The position numbers and the translations under genes are program-made. Positions 1-8,825 of a stretch of 64,000 nt of DNA are shown here, piece after piece. Location: NCBI RefSeq assembly GCF_001570945.1, contig NZ_BCSQ01000006.1, forward strand, positions 1-64,000. The letters run 5' to 3'. Below the pieces are notes generated by a model that saw nothing but the letters and a program-made list of their open reading frames with translations, had not been told where the DNA came from and did not search any database. The stretch's first letter is position 1; each line of letters opens with the position of its first letter. The stretch comes from Janibacter anophelis NBRC 107843 (GTDB taxonomy: Bacteria > Actinomycetota > Actinomycetes > Actinomycetales > Dermatophilaceae).

Positions 1-1193
1 AAGATCCCGTCGGCGGTCACGCCCACGACCTGCTGGGCCGCCTTGACGGCAGCACCCCGGTCACCCTTGCGGATCTTGGTGTCCATGTACGGCTCGAGCG
101 GGTTGCTCGAGGTCCCTGCCGTCTTGGTGTAGCTCAGGCCGGCGAGCGCGCGCCACACGTTCGGCGAGACGACACCGTCGGCCTTCAGCTCCTTGTCCTC
201 CTGGAACTGCTTGACCGCCTTTTCGGTCTGGGAGCCGAAGGCACCGTCCGCCGTGATGCCGAGCGTCCGCTGCAGGGCCTTGACGGAGTCGCCCGTCGAG
301 CCGAGACGGATCGTCGTCGTCAGGTACGTGTCGAGCTCACCGCCGCCGTCACCGCCACGCGGGGGGATGTCGCCCTTCTGGACCATCTTGTCCCAGGTCG
401 CCTGGTCGAGGACGCCGGTGACGGGGACGTCGTTCTTGCTCTGCCAGGTGCGCAGCGCCGACTTCGTCGCGGGTCCGAAGACGCCGTCGGCGCTCACGCC
501 GAGGACCTTCTGCGCCAGCTGCACGTCGGGGCCGGAGGCTCCCTCACGCAGCGTCGGGTAGCTGTCGGGGTCGGGCAGCGGCACGCTCGGACCACCCGGG
601 GTGCGCGTCACGCTCGTCCACGCCACACCGGTCCACCAGGACGTGCGCTTCATGGCGCCGTCCCAGCTGAAGCTGAAGTGGATGTGGTCGGTGTGGGGGC
701 TGACGCCGTTGTACGCCCGCCACCCCTCGTCCATCTGGTACGTCCCCCAGATCTGGCGGTTCCAGATGATGTACATGATCCCGAAGCGCCGGGCCATCGC
801 CGCGGGGCGCCCCTCGGAGTCCGGTGCGAGGAGCCAGGAGATGACGCCGTCGGCCACAGCCCGCTCGTGCGGGTCGTAGGCGTTGAGCATCCAGTCCAGG
901 GCGCGGCCCTCGGAGTGCTCGGTCAGCCCGTAGTTGCAGGCCCGCGAGATGCCGTAGTTGAACTCGTCGTAGTGGTTGGCCATCAACCGCGCGAAGGCGG
1001 TGACGCCCTCCTTAGGCGACGGGTCGCAGACGGACTGCGGGATGTAGGGCGACGCGACGTCCAGGTCCTTGGGCAGGTTGCTGTTCGTCGGCGGCGGGGG
1101 AACCGCGGTGCTGCGAGCGGTGGCGGTCCCGGCGAGGGGCAGGGTGAAGGCCGGGATGAGGGCGGCGCCGACGAAGCGGACGGAACGAGACAC
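1..1193 (-). CDS. Secreted peptidoglycan-binding protein with M15-like domain (3' end outside window)
   Basis: Starts at a GTG preceded by AAGGAG with a 7-base spacer, and opens with a signal peptide (hydrophobic run, then GTATA). Residues about 50-190 resemble the metal-binding fold of M15/VanY-like peptidases: [11 protein letters not shown] and later [10 protein letters not shown] place His and Asp where zinc ligands are expected. Then follow peptidoglycan-binding type 1 repeats (each with a V-ADG-FGP core) at about 200-260 and 270-340, and a third that runs off the window. It probably acts outside the cell on peptidoglycan. Peptidase activity is inferred, not shown. 397 codons are visible and the C terminus is missing. 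Confidence 0.85.
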   Translation of the reverse strand, partial: MSRSVRFVGAALIPAFTLPLAGTATARSTAVPPPPTNSNLPKDLDVASPYIPQSVCDPSPKEGVTAFARLMANHYDEFNYGISRACNYGLTEHSEGRALDWMLNAYDPHERAVADGVISWLLAPDSEGRPAAMARRFGIMYIIWNRQIWGTYQMDEGWRAYNGVSPHTDHIHFSFSWDGAMKRTSWWTGVAWTSVTRTPGGPSVPLPDPDSYPTLREGASGPDVQLAQKVLGVSADGVFGPATKSALRTWQSKNDVPVTGVLDQATWDKMVQKGDIPPRGGDGGGELDTYLTTTIRLGSTGDSVKALQRTLGITADGAFGSQTEKAVKQFQEDKELKADGVVSPNVWRALAGLSYTKTAGTSSNPLEPYMDTKIRKGDRGAAVKAAQQVVGVTADGI

Positions 1194-1484
1194 GCGGTTG
1201 CTCCTTGTGTGGACGCGGGCAGGGGGACCCGATCGGGGCGGCAGGTCCATCTCGTCACACTTGTCACAGCGCTCCCAGACATCACAGCCGGTCACTCTTA
1301 TTCCATGAGTCACGCCAGACACGCCAGCCTCACCGGGCAATTACGTCCCTGTAGTTCACACACGTCCGCTGGCGCCTCACGGCCCCCCGGCCTCACCGAA
1401 GATGTGCTCCGGACCCGTCATCCCCGACCACCCATGTCCTCCCCTCACACCGGTGGACCGTCGGGAGACGGCTACGGTGGCGCC
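1194..1484. other. Divergent intergenic region, 291 bp
   Basis: Separates the peptidoglycan-binding protein (leftward) from scoA (rightward). The scoA side ends in a TACGGT box. The leader of the leftward gene holds repeated TGTGAC/GTGTGAC words (around 1252-1268) and an AT-richer patch near 1298-1305 that could hold its promoter. I looked for a c-di-AMP (ydaO) type riboswitch, common before actinobacterial wall hydrolases, and did not find its conserved blocks. Confidence 0.4.
1473..1478 (+). promoter_or_regulatory. -10 box (TACGGT) of scoA, leaderless type
   Basis: TACGGT ends 6 bases before the ATG at 1485 and there is no Shine-Dalgarno sequence, the geometry expected if transcription starts on the A of the start codon. 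Confidence 0.55.
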
Positions 1485-2291
1485 ATGGACAAGGTCGTCA
1501 GCTCCCCAGCCGAGGCCGTCGCGGACATCCCCGACGGCGCCACTCTGGCCGTGGGCGGATTCGGGTTGTGTGGCATCCCGAGCGTGCTCATCGCCCAGCT
1601 CCGAGCGAAGGGGGTGCGTGACCTCGAGTGCGTCTCGAACAACTGCGGCGTCGACGACTGGGGCCTGGGGCTCCTGCTCGCCGGCGGCCAGATCCGGCGC
1701 ATGGTCTCCTCCTACGTCGGTGAGAACAAGGAGTTCGCCCGCCAGTACCTCTCGGGCGAGCTCGAGGTCGAGCTGACTCCCCAGGGCACCCTGGCGGAGA
1801 AGCTGCGTGCCGGCGGCGCCGGCATCGCCGGGTTCTGGACCCGCACCGGCGTGGGGACCCAGATCGCCGACGGCGGCCTGCCGTGGCGCTACGACGAGAG
1901 CGGCGGGATCGCCGTCGCCTCCCCCGCCAAGGAGACGCGCACCTTCGCCGTCGCCTCCCGCGCGGCGGACGGCACGACCACCTCCGAGGAGCACGAGTTC
2001 GTCCTCGAGGAGGCCATCGCGACCGACTTCGCCCTCGTGCGCGCCTGGAAGGGCGACCGCCACGGCAACCTCGTCTTCCGCACGACCTCACGCAACTTCA
2101 ACCCCCTGTGCGCCATGGCCGGCCGCGTCACCATCGCCGAGGTCGAGGAGCTCGTCGAGCCCGGCGAGCTCGACCCGGACTCGATCCACCTCCCCGGCAT
2201 CTACGTCCAGCGCGTCGTCGCGCTCACCCCCGAGCAGGCCGCCGACAAGCGCATCGAGAAGCGCACCGTCACGACCCAGAAGGAGGCCTGA
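1485..2291 (+). CDS. scoA: 3-oxoacid CoA-transferase subunit A
   Basis: Subunit A (268 aa) of succinyl-CoA:3-ketoacid CoA-transferase, which moves CoA from succinyl-CoA to acetoacetate in ketone-body use. The N-terminal glycine-rich segment GGFGLCGIP is the family I CoA-transferase CoA-binding motif, and the length is normal for a separate alpha chain. ATG 1485 is chosen because the family homology begins there and a -10 box lies 6 bases upstream; the frame is open further 5' but reads unrelated sequence. The stop is one base before the scoB start, so the two subunits are co-translated. A CGAAGGGGG word lies at 1606. Confidence 0.93.
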   Translation: MDKVVSSPAEAVADIPDGATLAVGGFGLCGIPSVLIAQLRAKGVRDLECVSNNCGVDDWGLGLLLAGGQIRRMVSSYVGENKEFARQYLSGELEVELTPQGTLAEKLRAGGAGIAGFWTRTGVGTQIADGGLPWRYDESGGIAVASPAKETRTFAVASRAADGTTTSEEHEFVLEEAIATDFALVRAWKGDRHGNLVFRTTSRNFNPLCAMAGRVTIAEVEELVEPGELDPDSIHLPGIYVQRVVALTPEQAADKRIEKRTVTTQKEA

Positions 2292-2292
2292 C

Positions 2293-2931
2293 ATGGCACG
2301 CACCCGCGAGGAGATGGCGGCCCGCGCCGCTGCCGAGCTGTCCGACGGTGACTACGTGAACCTCGGCATCGGCCTGCCGACGCTCGTGCCCAACTACGTC
2401 CCCGAGGACGTCGAGATCGTGCTCCAGTCGGAGAACGGCATCCTGGGCGTCGGCCCCTACCCCACCGACGACGCGGTGGACGCCGACCTGATCAACGCCG
2501 GCAAGGAGACGGTCACCCTGCGCAAGGGGGCCTCGATCTTCGACTCCGCGACCAGCTTCGGCATGATCCGCGGCGGCAAGGTCGACGCCGCCATCCTCGG
2601 CGCGATGCAGGTGGCGCAGAACGGCGACATCGCCAACTGGATGATCCCCGGCAAGATGGTCAAGGGCATGGGCGGCGCGATGGACCTCGTCCACGGCGCC
2701 AAGAAGGTCATCGTCCTCATGGAGCACGTCGCCAAGGACGGCTCGCACAAGATCGTGCAGGAGTGCGTCCTGCCCCTCACGGGCAAGGGTGTCGTCCAGC
2801 GGATCATCACCGACCTGGCCGTCATCGACGTGACCGACGACGGTCTCGTGCTGCGTGAGCTGGCCCCCGGGGTGACCACCGAGGAGGTCCTCGAGCGCAC
2901 CGGCGCCGAGCTGCGCGTCGACCTCGACTGA
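2293..2931 (+). CDS. scoB: 3-oxoacid CoA-transferase subunit B
   Basis: Subunit B (212 aa) of the same CoA-transferase. The motif [11 protein letters not shown] holds the catalytic glutamate that forms the glutamyl-CoA thioester. [19 protein letters not shown] and the later [10 protein letters not shown] segment are typical of the beta chain. The ATG follows the scoA TGA after one base, with AGGAGG inside the end of scoA as ribosome binding site. A long perfect palindrome downstream ends the transcript. Function is secure as a family assignment; succinyl-CoA/acetoacetate is the likely but unproven substrate pair. Confidence 0.93.
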   Translation: MARTREEMAARAAAELSDGDYVNLGIGLPTLVPNYVPEDVEIVLQSENGILGVGPYPTDDAVDADLINAGKETVTLRKGASIFDSATSFGMIRGGKVDAAILGAMQVAQNGDIANWMIPGKMVKGMGGAMDLVHGAKKVIVLMEHVAKDGSHKIVQECVLPLTGKGVVQRIITDLAVIDVTDDGLVLRELAPGVTTEEVLERTGAELRVDLD

Positions 2932-2959
2932 CGCGAGGGAATCCCTGTCACGAGGACAG

Positions 2960-2999
2960 GACGACGCGGGGCGCTCCGGCCGGAGCGCCCCGCGTCGTC
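2960..2999. terminator. Perfect 40-bp palindrome between convergent genes
   Basis: Arms 2960-2979 and 2980-2999 are exact reverse complements (core GGGGCGCTCCGGCCGGAGCG). It lies between the 3' ends of scoB and the leftward SpoIID gene, so it probably ends transcription both ways. No T-tract, as is usual in such GC-rich genomes. Confidence 0.8.
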
Positions 3000-3033
3000 G
3001 TCTGCACGTCGTCGTCTGCGCAGGCAGCCGGGG

Positions 3034-5184
3034 TCAGGCGTCCCGGACCCGCGTCAGCGCACCCGAGCCCACCCGGGTCGTCGACCCGAAGGCGGTCACC
3101 GCGGGCCACTGCGGACTGCGCTGCACGAGCCCCGTGGTCGGCCATGCCGCCGACGTGGTGACGATGAGCACCGGAGCGCCGAGACCCGCTGCCAGGACCG
3201 GGTCGACCGTCTGACCCGACGAGGTCCGGGCGAGGACCACGCGGGCGCCCGGGTAGCTGCGGCGGAAGTAGCGGGCCAGGTCGGCTGCGACCTCGGTCGA
3301 CGTCGAGGCCCCGAACCGTTGGGTGTTGAGTCCGGCCGCGCGCAGGTCGTCCTCGACCGCCGGCGGGACCTTGCGCGTCGACCCGAGCACACGGACCGTG
3401 CGCACCCCGGCGCGGTCGAGGGCCGCGAGCGTGCGCCACCCCACTCCCCAGGAGGTCGCCCACACGATGGGCTCGCGGCGGGTGCCGGCCACCGCCGAGA
3501 AGGCGCTGGCCTCGAGGGTCGCCGAACTGGTGGCGACCCCGACCCGGGTGATCGTCCCGGTGCGGGCCATGAGGTCGACCACGGCTGCGGACGTGTAGTC
3601 CTTGTCGCTCAGTCCCACCCGCGTCACGGTGATCCCGCGGGCCCGCAGCTCGCGGATGACCTCGGACCCCACCATCGGGGCGCCGGCGACGACGTAGGCG
3701 CGCGTGATGGCAGAGCCACGCCGGTCGAGCTCACGACGCGTCGCACCGGCCAGACGGGCGTTGCCGCTCAGCAGGAGGGGCGCCCGCAGCGCGCCGGCGA
3801 GCGGACGGGCCATGACCAGGTGGGCGATGTCCTCCTCGTACATGCTCGCGATGACGACGGTGTCGGCGCTGAGCGGCACCGCACGGGCGGATGCGACGGC
3901 GAGTTCGGGCGGGTAGGAGCCGGAGATCCGGTCGGTCGGACGGTGGATGGCCGCCGACGACAACCCGAGCGCGCGGCGCATCTCGTCGCCGCGCAGGGTG
4001 TGGGTCGTCCCGGCCGCCGATGTCGCCCTCGCGTAGCGGACGCTCGTCGCGCTCGTGCGCTCCGACAGGTCGAGAGAGGCCACGTCGGGCAGGTCGAAGG
4101 CGTCGGCGAGCTGCGCCGAGGTGACCGACGACGTCCACGCCCGGCGGGGGTTGTCGGCCGTGGTGCTCCAGGGGTCGGGGACCCCACGCAGGTACGGCAC
4201 CGGCGTCCCGCCCCAGAAGTCCTCGTTGTTGACCGTGTGACCACCGGAGGAGGACGAGTACAGGGCCTCGATGACCCGCCCCCCGTAGCGGGGCACGTAC
4301 CCCGTCGTCGAGCTGCCACCGGCGGCGACCGCAGCCCGCCAGGCCGACCATCCGGTCGCCGCGCTGCCCACCGGGACGGGACCGTAGACCTGGTCGGTCA
4401 CGCCGCCCTGGACGTGGCACGCACACTCCGCCCGGACGCCGGCGGCGACCTTGCGCAGGGCGTAGGCGCGGGCCGCGGCGGCCTGGGCCTGCAGTGCTGC
4501 CGCCGGCCATCCCCACGGCACCTCGCGCACCTGGTCGAGGTACTCGTCGGACAGCCGCAGGTGCAGGACGCCCTCGATCGTGGACGCGCCGGGCGTGGGC
4601 GTGACGACGAAGGGGGCGTGCCGGTACCTCTTGCCGGACAGGGTCAGGTCCGTGCGTGACTCGTCCCAGGTGACCCGGACCGAGCCGCCCGTCACGGACG
4701 TCGGCGAGCACGAAGAGCACGACGCGGTGACCGAGGAGCCACTGCGGCGCACGGAGACAGCCGCACCGGCCGCGGCGCGCATCGTGCTCGATCCGGCGGT
4801 CACCGTCAGCGTGCCGCCTCCGCTCGCCCGCGAGGTCCCGGCGATCGTCTGCGAGCTGCGGCCGCGCACGATGTTGACCCGGATCGTCCGGTTGTCGGTG
4901 ACCTGGTCGTAGGTCGTCCCGGAGTAGTAGGAGCGCAGGATCTGGCTCGCGTTGCGGCCGGCCTTGGCCTGGGCGAGCGCGCCGTACTGGCTCATGCCGA
5001 CGCCGTGGCCGAAGCCGTTGCCGCTGAAGGACCAGGGGCCGGTGGCCGAGGCCCCTGCCACCCGGCCCGGCGCGGCGGCGGGACGGGCGCTCGTCCCCGG
5101 CGCCAGCGCGAGCGCGGTGGCGAGCGCGCACAGCGCGGCGAGGAGCGCGGCGGCGCGACCACGACGGGGCGGAATGGGGCTCAT
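3034..5184 (-). CDS. SpoIID/LytB-domain protein with C-terminal cell-wall-binding repeats 2
   Basis: 716-aa secreted protein. Signal peptide (RRGRAAALLAALCALATALAL), then a SpoIID/LytB domain from about residue 50 to 330 with FGHGVGMSQYGALAQAK and SSSGGHT, then three cell-wall-binding repeat 2 units (about 410-716; each has a V-A-S or V-L-G strand followed by alternating I/V and D/R). SpoIID proteins are peptidoglycan lytic transglycosylases that cut stem-less glycan strands. CWB2 repeats anchor proteins to wall polymers. The organism is not expected to sporulate, so a vegetative wall-remodelling role is inferred. It starts 17 bases after the glycosyltransferase stop, with GGAGGA before the ATG. 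CGAAGGGGG at 4608 lies inside. Confidence 0.88.
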   Translation of the reverse strand: MSPIPPRRGRAAALLAALCALATALALAPGTSARPAAAPGRVAGASATGPWSFSGNGFGHGVGMSQYGALAQAKAGRNASQILRSYYSGTTYDQVTDNRTIRVNIVRGRSSQTIAGTSRASGGGTLTVTAGSSTMRAAAGAAVSVRRSGSSVTASCSSCSPTSVTGGSVRVTWDESRTDLTLSGKRYRHAPFVVTPTPGASTIEGVLHLRLSDEYLDQVREVPWGWPAAALQAQAAAARAYALRKVAAGVRAECACHVQGGVTDQVYGPVPVGSAATGWSAWRAAVAAGGSSTTGYVPRYGGRVIEALYSSSSGGHTVNNEDFWGGTPVPYLRGVPDPWSTTADNPRRAWTSSVTSAQLADAFDLPDVASLDLSERTSATSVRYARATSAAGTTHTLRGDEMRRALGLSSAAIHRPTDRISGSYPPELAVASARAVPLSADTVVIASMYEEDIAHLVMARPLAGALRAPLLLSGNARLAGATRRELDRRGSAITRAYVVAGAPMVGSEVIRELRARGITVTRVGLSDKDYTSAAVVDLMARTGTITRVGVATSSATLEASAFSAVAGTRREPIVWATSWGVGWRTLAALDRAGVRTVRVLGSTRKVPPAVEDDLRAAGLNTQRFGASTSTEVAADLARYFRRSYPGARVVLARTSSGQTVDPVLAAGLGAPVLIVTTSAAWPTTGLVQRSPQWPAVTAFGSTTRVGSGALTRVRDA

Positions 5185-5201
5185 GGAGGATTGTCCTCCG
5201 C

Positions 5202-6182
5202 TCAGCCCTCGCCGGGAAGACCTCTCGAGAGACTGGAGGGGCTCGTGATGAAACCGATGCCCCACGACCAGTGCATCGTGGCGATCGCGGCCGGGACCCG
5301 CACGCGCACGGCCGGGTCCTCCCCCTTCGAGATCATCCACCCGCCGACCGTGACGGCGGCCGCGTAGCCGGCCGGGACCACCCAGGCGGGGCGCCACACG
5401 ACGCCGAGCGCGGTCGCGGCGAGCGTGCCGGCGACCATCGTCGGCGGGGCGAGGTAGCGCACATTGGCCGTCCCACGGTGCAGCCGCGCGACGACCCGGC
5501 GCCACCGGCCGTAGTTGAAGTACTGGTCCGCGAGGGCCTGCAGGCTCGAGCGCGGTCGGTAGGTGACGACGAGCTCCGGGGTGAACCACACCCGGCCGCC
5601 GCTCGTGCGGATGCGGTGGTTCATCTCCCAGTCCTGGGCCCGGGCGAAGTGGGGGTCATAGCCACCCACACGCTCGAGCGCCGCGCGCCGGAAGACCCCG
5701 AGGTAGACGGTGTCGGACTCGCCGGCCCCACCCCCGACGTGGAAGCGCGAGCCGCCGACGCCGAGCGGGCTCTTCATCGCGCAGGCGATGGCGCGCTCGA
5801 GCGGGCTGACCCCCACGGCGTCCATGATCCCGCCCACGTTGTCCGCCCCCGTCTCCTCGAGGGTCGCGACCGCCGTGCTCAGGTAGTCGACGGGGATCTC
5901 GGCGTGTGCGTCGACCCGGGCGATGACCTCCCCGCCTGCCACTCCGATCGCGGCGTTGAGCCCGTCGGGCGTGCGGCCCGACGGGTTGGGCACGGTCCGC
6001 ACCCGGGGGTCGGCGGCCGCCAGCCGAGCCGCGATCTCGTCCGTGCCGTCGGTCGACGGACCGAGCGCCAGCACGAGCTCGAGTGGGCCGGGCCAGTCCT
6101 GGCCGAGCACCATCGCCACCGAGTCGGCGAGGTGCCTGGCCTCGTTGAGGACGGGCATGACGACACTGACGCGGGGATGCAC
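5202..6182 (-). CDS. Family 2 glycosyltransferase
   Basis: 326-aa GT-A type glycosyltransferase. The N terminus reads VSVVMPVLNEARH (nucleotide-binding strand), with ARVDAHAEIP as the DxD-like metal site at about residue 90 and RAQDWEMNHRIR as the acceptor-site ED/QxxRW-like motif. The C-terminal part has hydrophobic segments (residues about 255-300), so it is membrane-associated. GTG 6182 is needed to include the first beta strand, and a CATACT box lies 7 bases upstream. It precedes the SpoIID gene in the same transcript and diverges from the LCP gene, which suggests envelope polysaccharide work. Donor and acceptor are unknown. Confidence 0.85.
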   Translation of the reverse strand: MHPRVSVVMPVLNEARHLADSVAMVLGQDWPGPLELVLALGPSTDGTDEIAARLAAADPRVRTVPNPSGRTPDGLNAAIGVAGGEVIARVDAHAEIPVDYLSTAVATLEETGADNVGGIMDAVGVSPLERAIACAMKSPLGVGGSRFHVGGGAGESDTVYLGVFRRAALERVGGYDPHFARAQDWEMNHRIRTSGGRVWFTPELVVTYRPRSSLQALADQYFNYGRWRRVVARLHRGTANVRYLAPPTMVAGTLAATALGVVWRPAWVVPAGYAAAVTVGGWMISKGEDPAVRVRVPAAIATMHWSWGIGFITSPSSLSRGLPGEG

Positions 6183-6262
6183 GGGCCCCAGTATGAGGGG
6201 CGCCACGCACCGGATCCGCGGGACTCGCCGCGTTCGTCCGGCGCAGGCGCAGGCTTTGCTCC

Positions 6263-6268
6263 TATCCT
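6263..6268 (+). promoter_or_regulatory. -10 box (TATCCT) of the LCP gene, leaderless type
   Basis: TATCCT ends 7 bases before ATG 6276. No Shine-Dalgarno sequence is present. Confidence 0.6.
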
Positions 6269-6275
6269 GCGGGGC

Positions 6276-7658
6276 ATGCCTGATCGTCCCCAGCGTCCCC
6301 GTCGGCCCGCCGGCGACCGTCCCACCGGCCGCGGCTCCGACGAGGCGATGACCCTCGACATGCGCAAGGGCCGCCGGGGCGGGGACGACGCGCGCGCCAT
6401 CCCCACGGGCAAGCGTGAGCGGCCGCAGCGGCCTGCCGAAGGGGGTCAGCGCCGACCTGCCGAAGGGGGCCAGCGACGGCCCGCCGAAGGGGGCCAGCGC
6501 CCCCGACCGCGCGCGGCCGGCGCTCCCGGTCGGGCATCGGGTTCGCGTCGCCCCGCCGAGGAGCCCCGCACGCGGGTCATGCCGGCCGGGACTCCCCCAT
6601 CGCGCCCCTCCCCCGACCGCCCGCAGCGCCGCACCCCGCCACCCGGGTCGGGAGGCCCTCGTCGTCCGGGACCGCGCGGCGGCGGGTCGGCTCCGCGCCG
6701 ACGCCGGCCGCTGCGCACCCTGCTCACCGTCGTCCTCGTCCTGCTGCTCCTGTGGGGCGGCAGCATGGCGTGGGCCGTGAACTCCGCGTGGAACGAGGTC
6801 GCCCGCGTCGACGCGACGCCCGACGGCGAGCGCCCCGACAGCGACGGCCGCAATGTCCTGCTCGTCGGGAGCGACTCGCGCGCCGGCCTCACGCCCGAGG
6901 AGCAGAACCGTCTCGGGACCGGCAAGGACACCGGCGGGGCCCGCACCGACTCGATCCTCGTGCTGCACACCGGAGGCGACAAGTCGACCCTGCTGTCGAT
7001 CCCGCGCGACTCCTGGGTCGAGATCCCCGGCCAGGGGATGAACAAGATCAACGCCTCGTTCAGCATCGGCGGGCCCAAGCTGCTCACCCAGACCATCGAG
7101 CACAACACGGGGTTGAAGATCGACGGCTACATGGAGATCGGTTTCGGGGGCTTCGCGACCGTCGTCGATGCCGTCGGCGGCGTCAACATCTGCGTCAAGA
7201 ACGACATGGACGACGACAAGGCCCACATCAACCTCAAGAAGGGCTGCCAGGTCCTCGACGGCAAGAACGCCCTGGGGTACGTGCGAGCCCGCTACTCCGA
7301 CCCCGAGGGCGACCTCGGGCGGGCCAAGCGCCAACGGCAGTTCCTCGGCGCGCTCATGGGCAAGCTCGTCACCCCCGGCAACCTGCTCCAGCCGTGGAAG
7401 GTCAACTCACTCGGCAAGGAGACCGCCGGCGCACTCACCGTGGGCGAGGACGATTCGCTCCTCGGGACCGCGCGCGCCTTCTGGGCCTTCCGCAGCATCG
7501 CCAAGGGTGAGGGCAACTCGGTGACCGTGCCGATCTCCAACAATGCGCTGCCGACCGCCTCCGGCACCGCCGTGGAGTGGGACGAGGCGAAGTCCACGCA
7601 GCTCTTCGACGCCCTGAAGAACAACGAGCCGATCACCATCGAGCCCGACGACTCCTGA
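6276..7658 (+). CDS. LytR-CpsA-Psr (LCP) family wall-polymer ligase
   Basis: 460 aa. A long basic, Pro/Arg-rich cytoplasmic N terminus (about 150 residues, with three RPAEGGQR units) is followed by one membrane anchor (LLTVVLVLLLLWGGSMAWA) and an extracellular LCP domain: LLVGSDSRAG, RTDSILVLH, SIPRDSWVEIPG, NKINASFSIGG, YMEIGFGGFATVVDAVGGV and YVRARYSDPEGDLGRAKRQRQ, which include the Asp and Arg residues that bind the polyprenyl pyrophosphate and metal. LCP proteins transfer wall glycopolymers (arabinogalactan, teichoic acid or capsule) to peptidoglycan. The M. tuberculosis gene at the equivalent place is also an LCP. Which polymer it uses here is unknown. Confidence 0.92.
   Translation: MPDRPQRPRRPAGDRPTGRGSDEAMTLDMRKGRRGGDDARAIPTGKRERPQRPAEGGQRRPAEGGQRRPAEGGQRPRPRAAGAPGRASGSRRPAEEPRTRVMPAGTPPSRPSPDRPQRRTPPPGSGGPRRPGPRGGGSAPRRRRPLRTLLTVVLVLLLLWGGSMAWAVNSAWNEVARVDATPDGERPDSDGRNVLLVGSDSRAGLTPEEQNRLGTGKDTGGARTDSILVLHTGGDKSTLLSIPRDSWVEIPGQGMNKINASFSIGGPKLLTQTIEHNTGLKIDGYMEIGFGGFATVVDAVGGVNICVKNDMDDDKAHINLKKGCQVLDGKNALGYVRARYSDPEGDLGRAKRQRQFLGALMGKLVTPGNLLQPWKVNSLGKETAGALTVGEDDSLLGTARAFWAFRSIAKGEGNSVTVPISNNALPTASGTAVEWDEAKSTQLFDALKNNEPITIEPDDS
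6431..6502 (+). repeat. Three tandem 24-bp repeats in the LCP gene
   Basis: Units at 6431-6454, 6455-6478 and 6479-6502 encode RPAEGGQR three times. Each holds one CGAAGGGGG word (6437, 6461, 6485), so the motif has been copied by tandem duplication in the disordered N terminus. Confidence 0.9.
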
Positions 7659-7701
7659 CCGGGGCGACCGACCCGATGCTGTGCAGCGGGTCACATCCAC
7701 C

Positions 7702-7707
7702 TATCGT
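7702..7707 (+). promoter_or_regulatory. -10 box (TATCGT) of the 3-hydroxyacyl-CoA dehydrogenase gene
   Basis: TATCGT ends 7 bases before ATG 7715 and no Shine-Dalgarno sequence is seen, so the message is probably leaderless. Confidence 0.55.
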
Positions 7708-7714
7708 TCGGTCC

Positions 7715-8575
7715 ATGGACAACACGTTGCACAGGATCGGGGTCGTGGGATGCGGCCTCATGGGCGCCGGCATCGCCGAGGTGTGCGCCCGCGCGGGCTC
7801 CGACGTCGTCGTCGTCGAGTCGGACCAGCAGCGCGCCGACGCCGGTCGGGGCCGACTGGCGAAGTCCCTGCGTCGCGCGGAGGAGCGCGGTCGGCTCGAC
7901 AGCGCCGACGCCGTGCTCGAGCGCATCCGGGTCGTCACCGACATGACCGAACTCGCCGACCGCGACATGGTCGTCGAGGCGATCGTCGAGGACGAGGGCG
8001 CCAAGGTCGCGCTCTTCAAGCAGCTCGACGAGATCGTGGAGAGCCCGGACGCCATCCTCGCGTCCAACACCAGCTCCATCCCGATCATGAAGCTCGCGAC
8101 CGTCACCAAGCGCCCCTCCAACGTGCTGGGCGTGCACTTCTTCAACCCGGTGCCGGTCCTCAAGCTCGTCGAGCTCGTCCCCTCGCTCATGACGGCTGAG
8201 GAGACCACCGAGCGCGCCCGCGCCTACGTCGACGGGGAGCTGGGCAAGCACGCCATCATCTGCCAGGACCGCGCCGGCTTCGTCGTCAACAGCCTGCTCA
8301 TCCCCTTCATCCTCAGCGCCATCCGGATGTACGAGTCCGGCTTCGCCACCGCCGAGGACATCGACCAGGGCTTCGTCCTGGGCGCCGCGCACCCGCAGGG
8401 TCCGCTCGCCCTGGCCGACCTCATCGGCCTCGACACGACGATGGCCGTGGCCCAGTCGCTGTACGAGGAGTTCAAGGAGCCGCTCTACGCACCCCCGCCG
8501 CTGCTGCAGCGGATGGTCGACGCCGGCCTGCTCGGCCGCAAGGCTGGGCGCGGCTTCTACACCTACGACGCCTGA
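7715..8575 (+). CDS. 3-hydroxybutyryl-CoA dehydrogenase
   Basis: 286 aa, the usual length of the stand-alone (FadB2/Hbd) enzymes. It oxidises (S)-3-hydroxyacyl-CoA with NAD(P), or runs in reverse. N-terminal Rossmann fold: IGVVGCGLMGAGIAEV. The substrate site carries ASNTSSIPI and GVHFFNPVPVLKLVE, with the catalytic His in HFFNP and its partner Glu. The C-terminal helical domain has DRAGFVVNSLLIPF and ends GRKAGRGFYTY. It is monocistronic between the LCP gene and a hairpin terminator. With scoAB nearby it fits short-chain acyl-CoA and ketone-body metabolism. Confidence 0.93.
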   Translation: MDNTLHRIGVVGCGLMGAGIAEVCARAGSDVVVVESDQQRADAGRGRLAKSLRRAEERGRLDSADAVLERIRVVTDMTELADRDMVVEAIVEDEGAKVALFKQLDEIVESPDAILASNTSSIPIMKLATVTKRPSNVLGVHFFNPVPVLKLVELVPSLMTAEETTERARAYVDGELGKHAIICQDRAGFVVNSLLIPFILSAIRMYESGFATAEDIDQGFVLGAAHPQGPLALADLIGLDTTMAVAQSLYEEFKEPLYAPPPLLQRMVDAGLLGRKAGRGFYTYDA

Positions 8576-8643
8576 GCTTCCTTCGTCCCGGCACGGCCCG
8601 CTCGGTGGGCTTGGCGGGTCGCCGCGGCACGCATGTGACCTCA

Positions 8644-8664
8644 CCTGCCCGGCGGCCGGGCAGG
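8644..8664. other. Small GC hairpin
   Basis: CCTGCCCGG and CCGGGCAGG (9-base arms, 3-base loop) lie 70 bases after the dehydrogenase stop. It could be an auxiliary terminator. Confidence 0.45.
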
Positions 8665-8699
8665 AGCCGACGCACGGGGTGGGTCTGCGCGCATCAAAG

Positions 8700-8754
8700 A
8701 AAAGTCCGGACTGCCTGCGCGGCGTGAGGTACGCGCGAAGCGGTCCGGACTTTT
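8700..8754. terminator. Bidirectional terminator
   Basis: AAAAGTCCGGA (8700-8710) pairs exactly with TCCGGACTTTT (8744-8754), giving a T-run on either strand. It sits between the convergent dehydrogenase and acyl-CoA dehydrogenase genes. Confidence 0.8.
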
Positions 8755-8825
8755 CGGTGCGCAGGCCCAGCCCGTGTGGCGGCGGGATCACCCCGGCCGG
8801 GCCGGGCTGACGATGGGGGGGGAGG

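Noticed and set aside
1194-1484. A c-di-AMP riboswitch upstream of the peptidoglycan-binding protein
   Set aside because: The conserved ydaO blocks are not present in the leader.
6431-6502. Short regular repeats as a CRISPR array
   Set aside because: The units are directly tandem with no spacers and lie in frame within the LCP gene.
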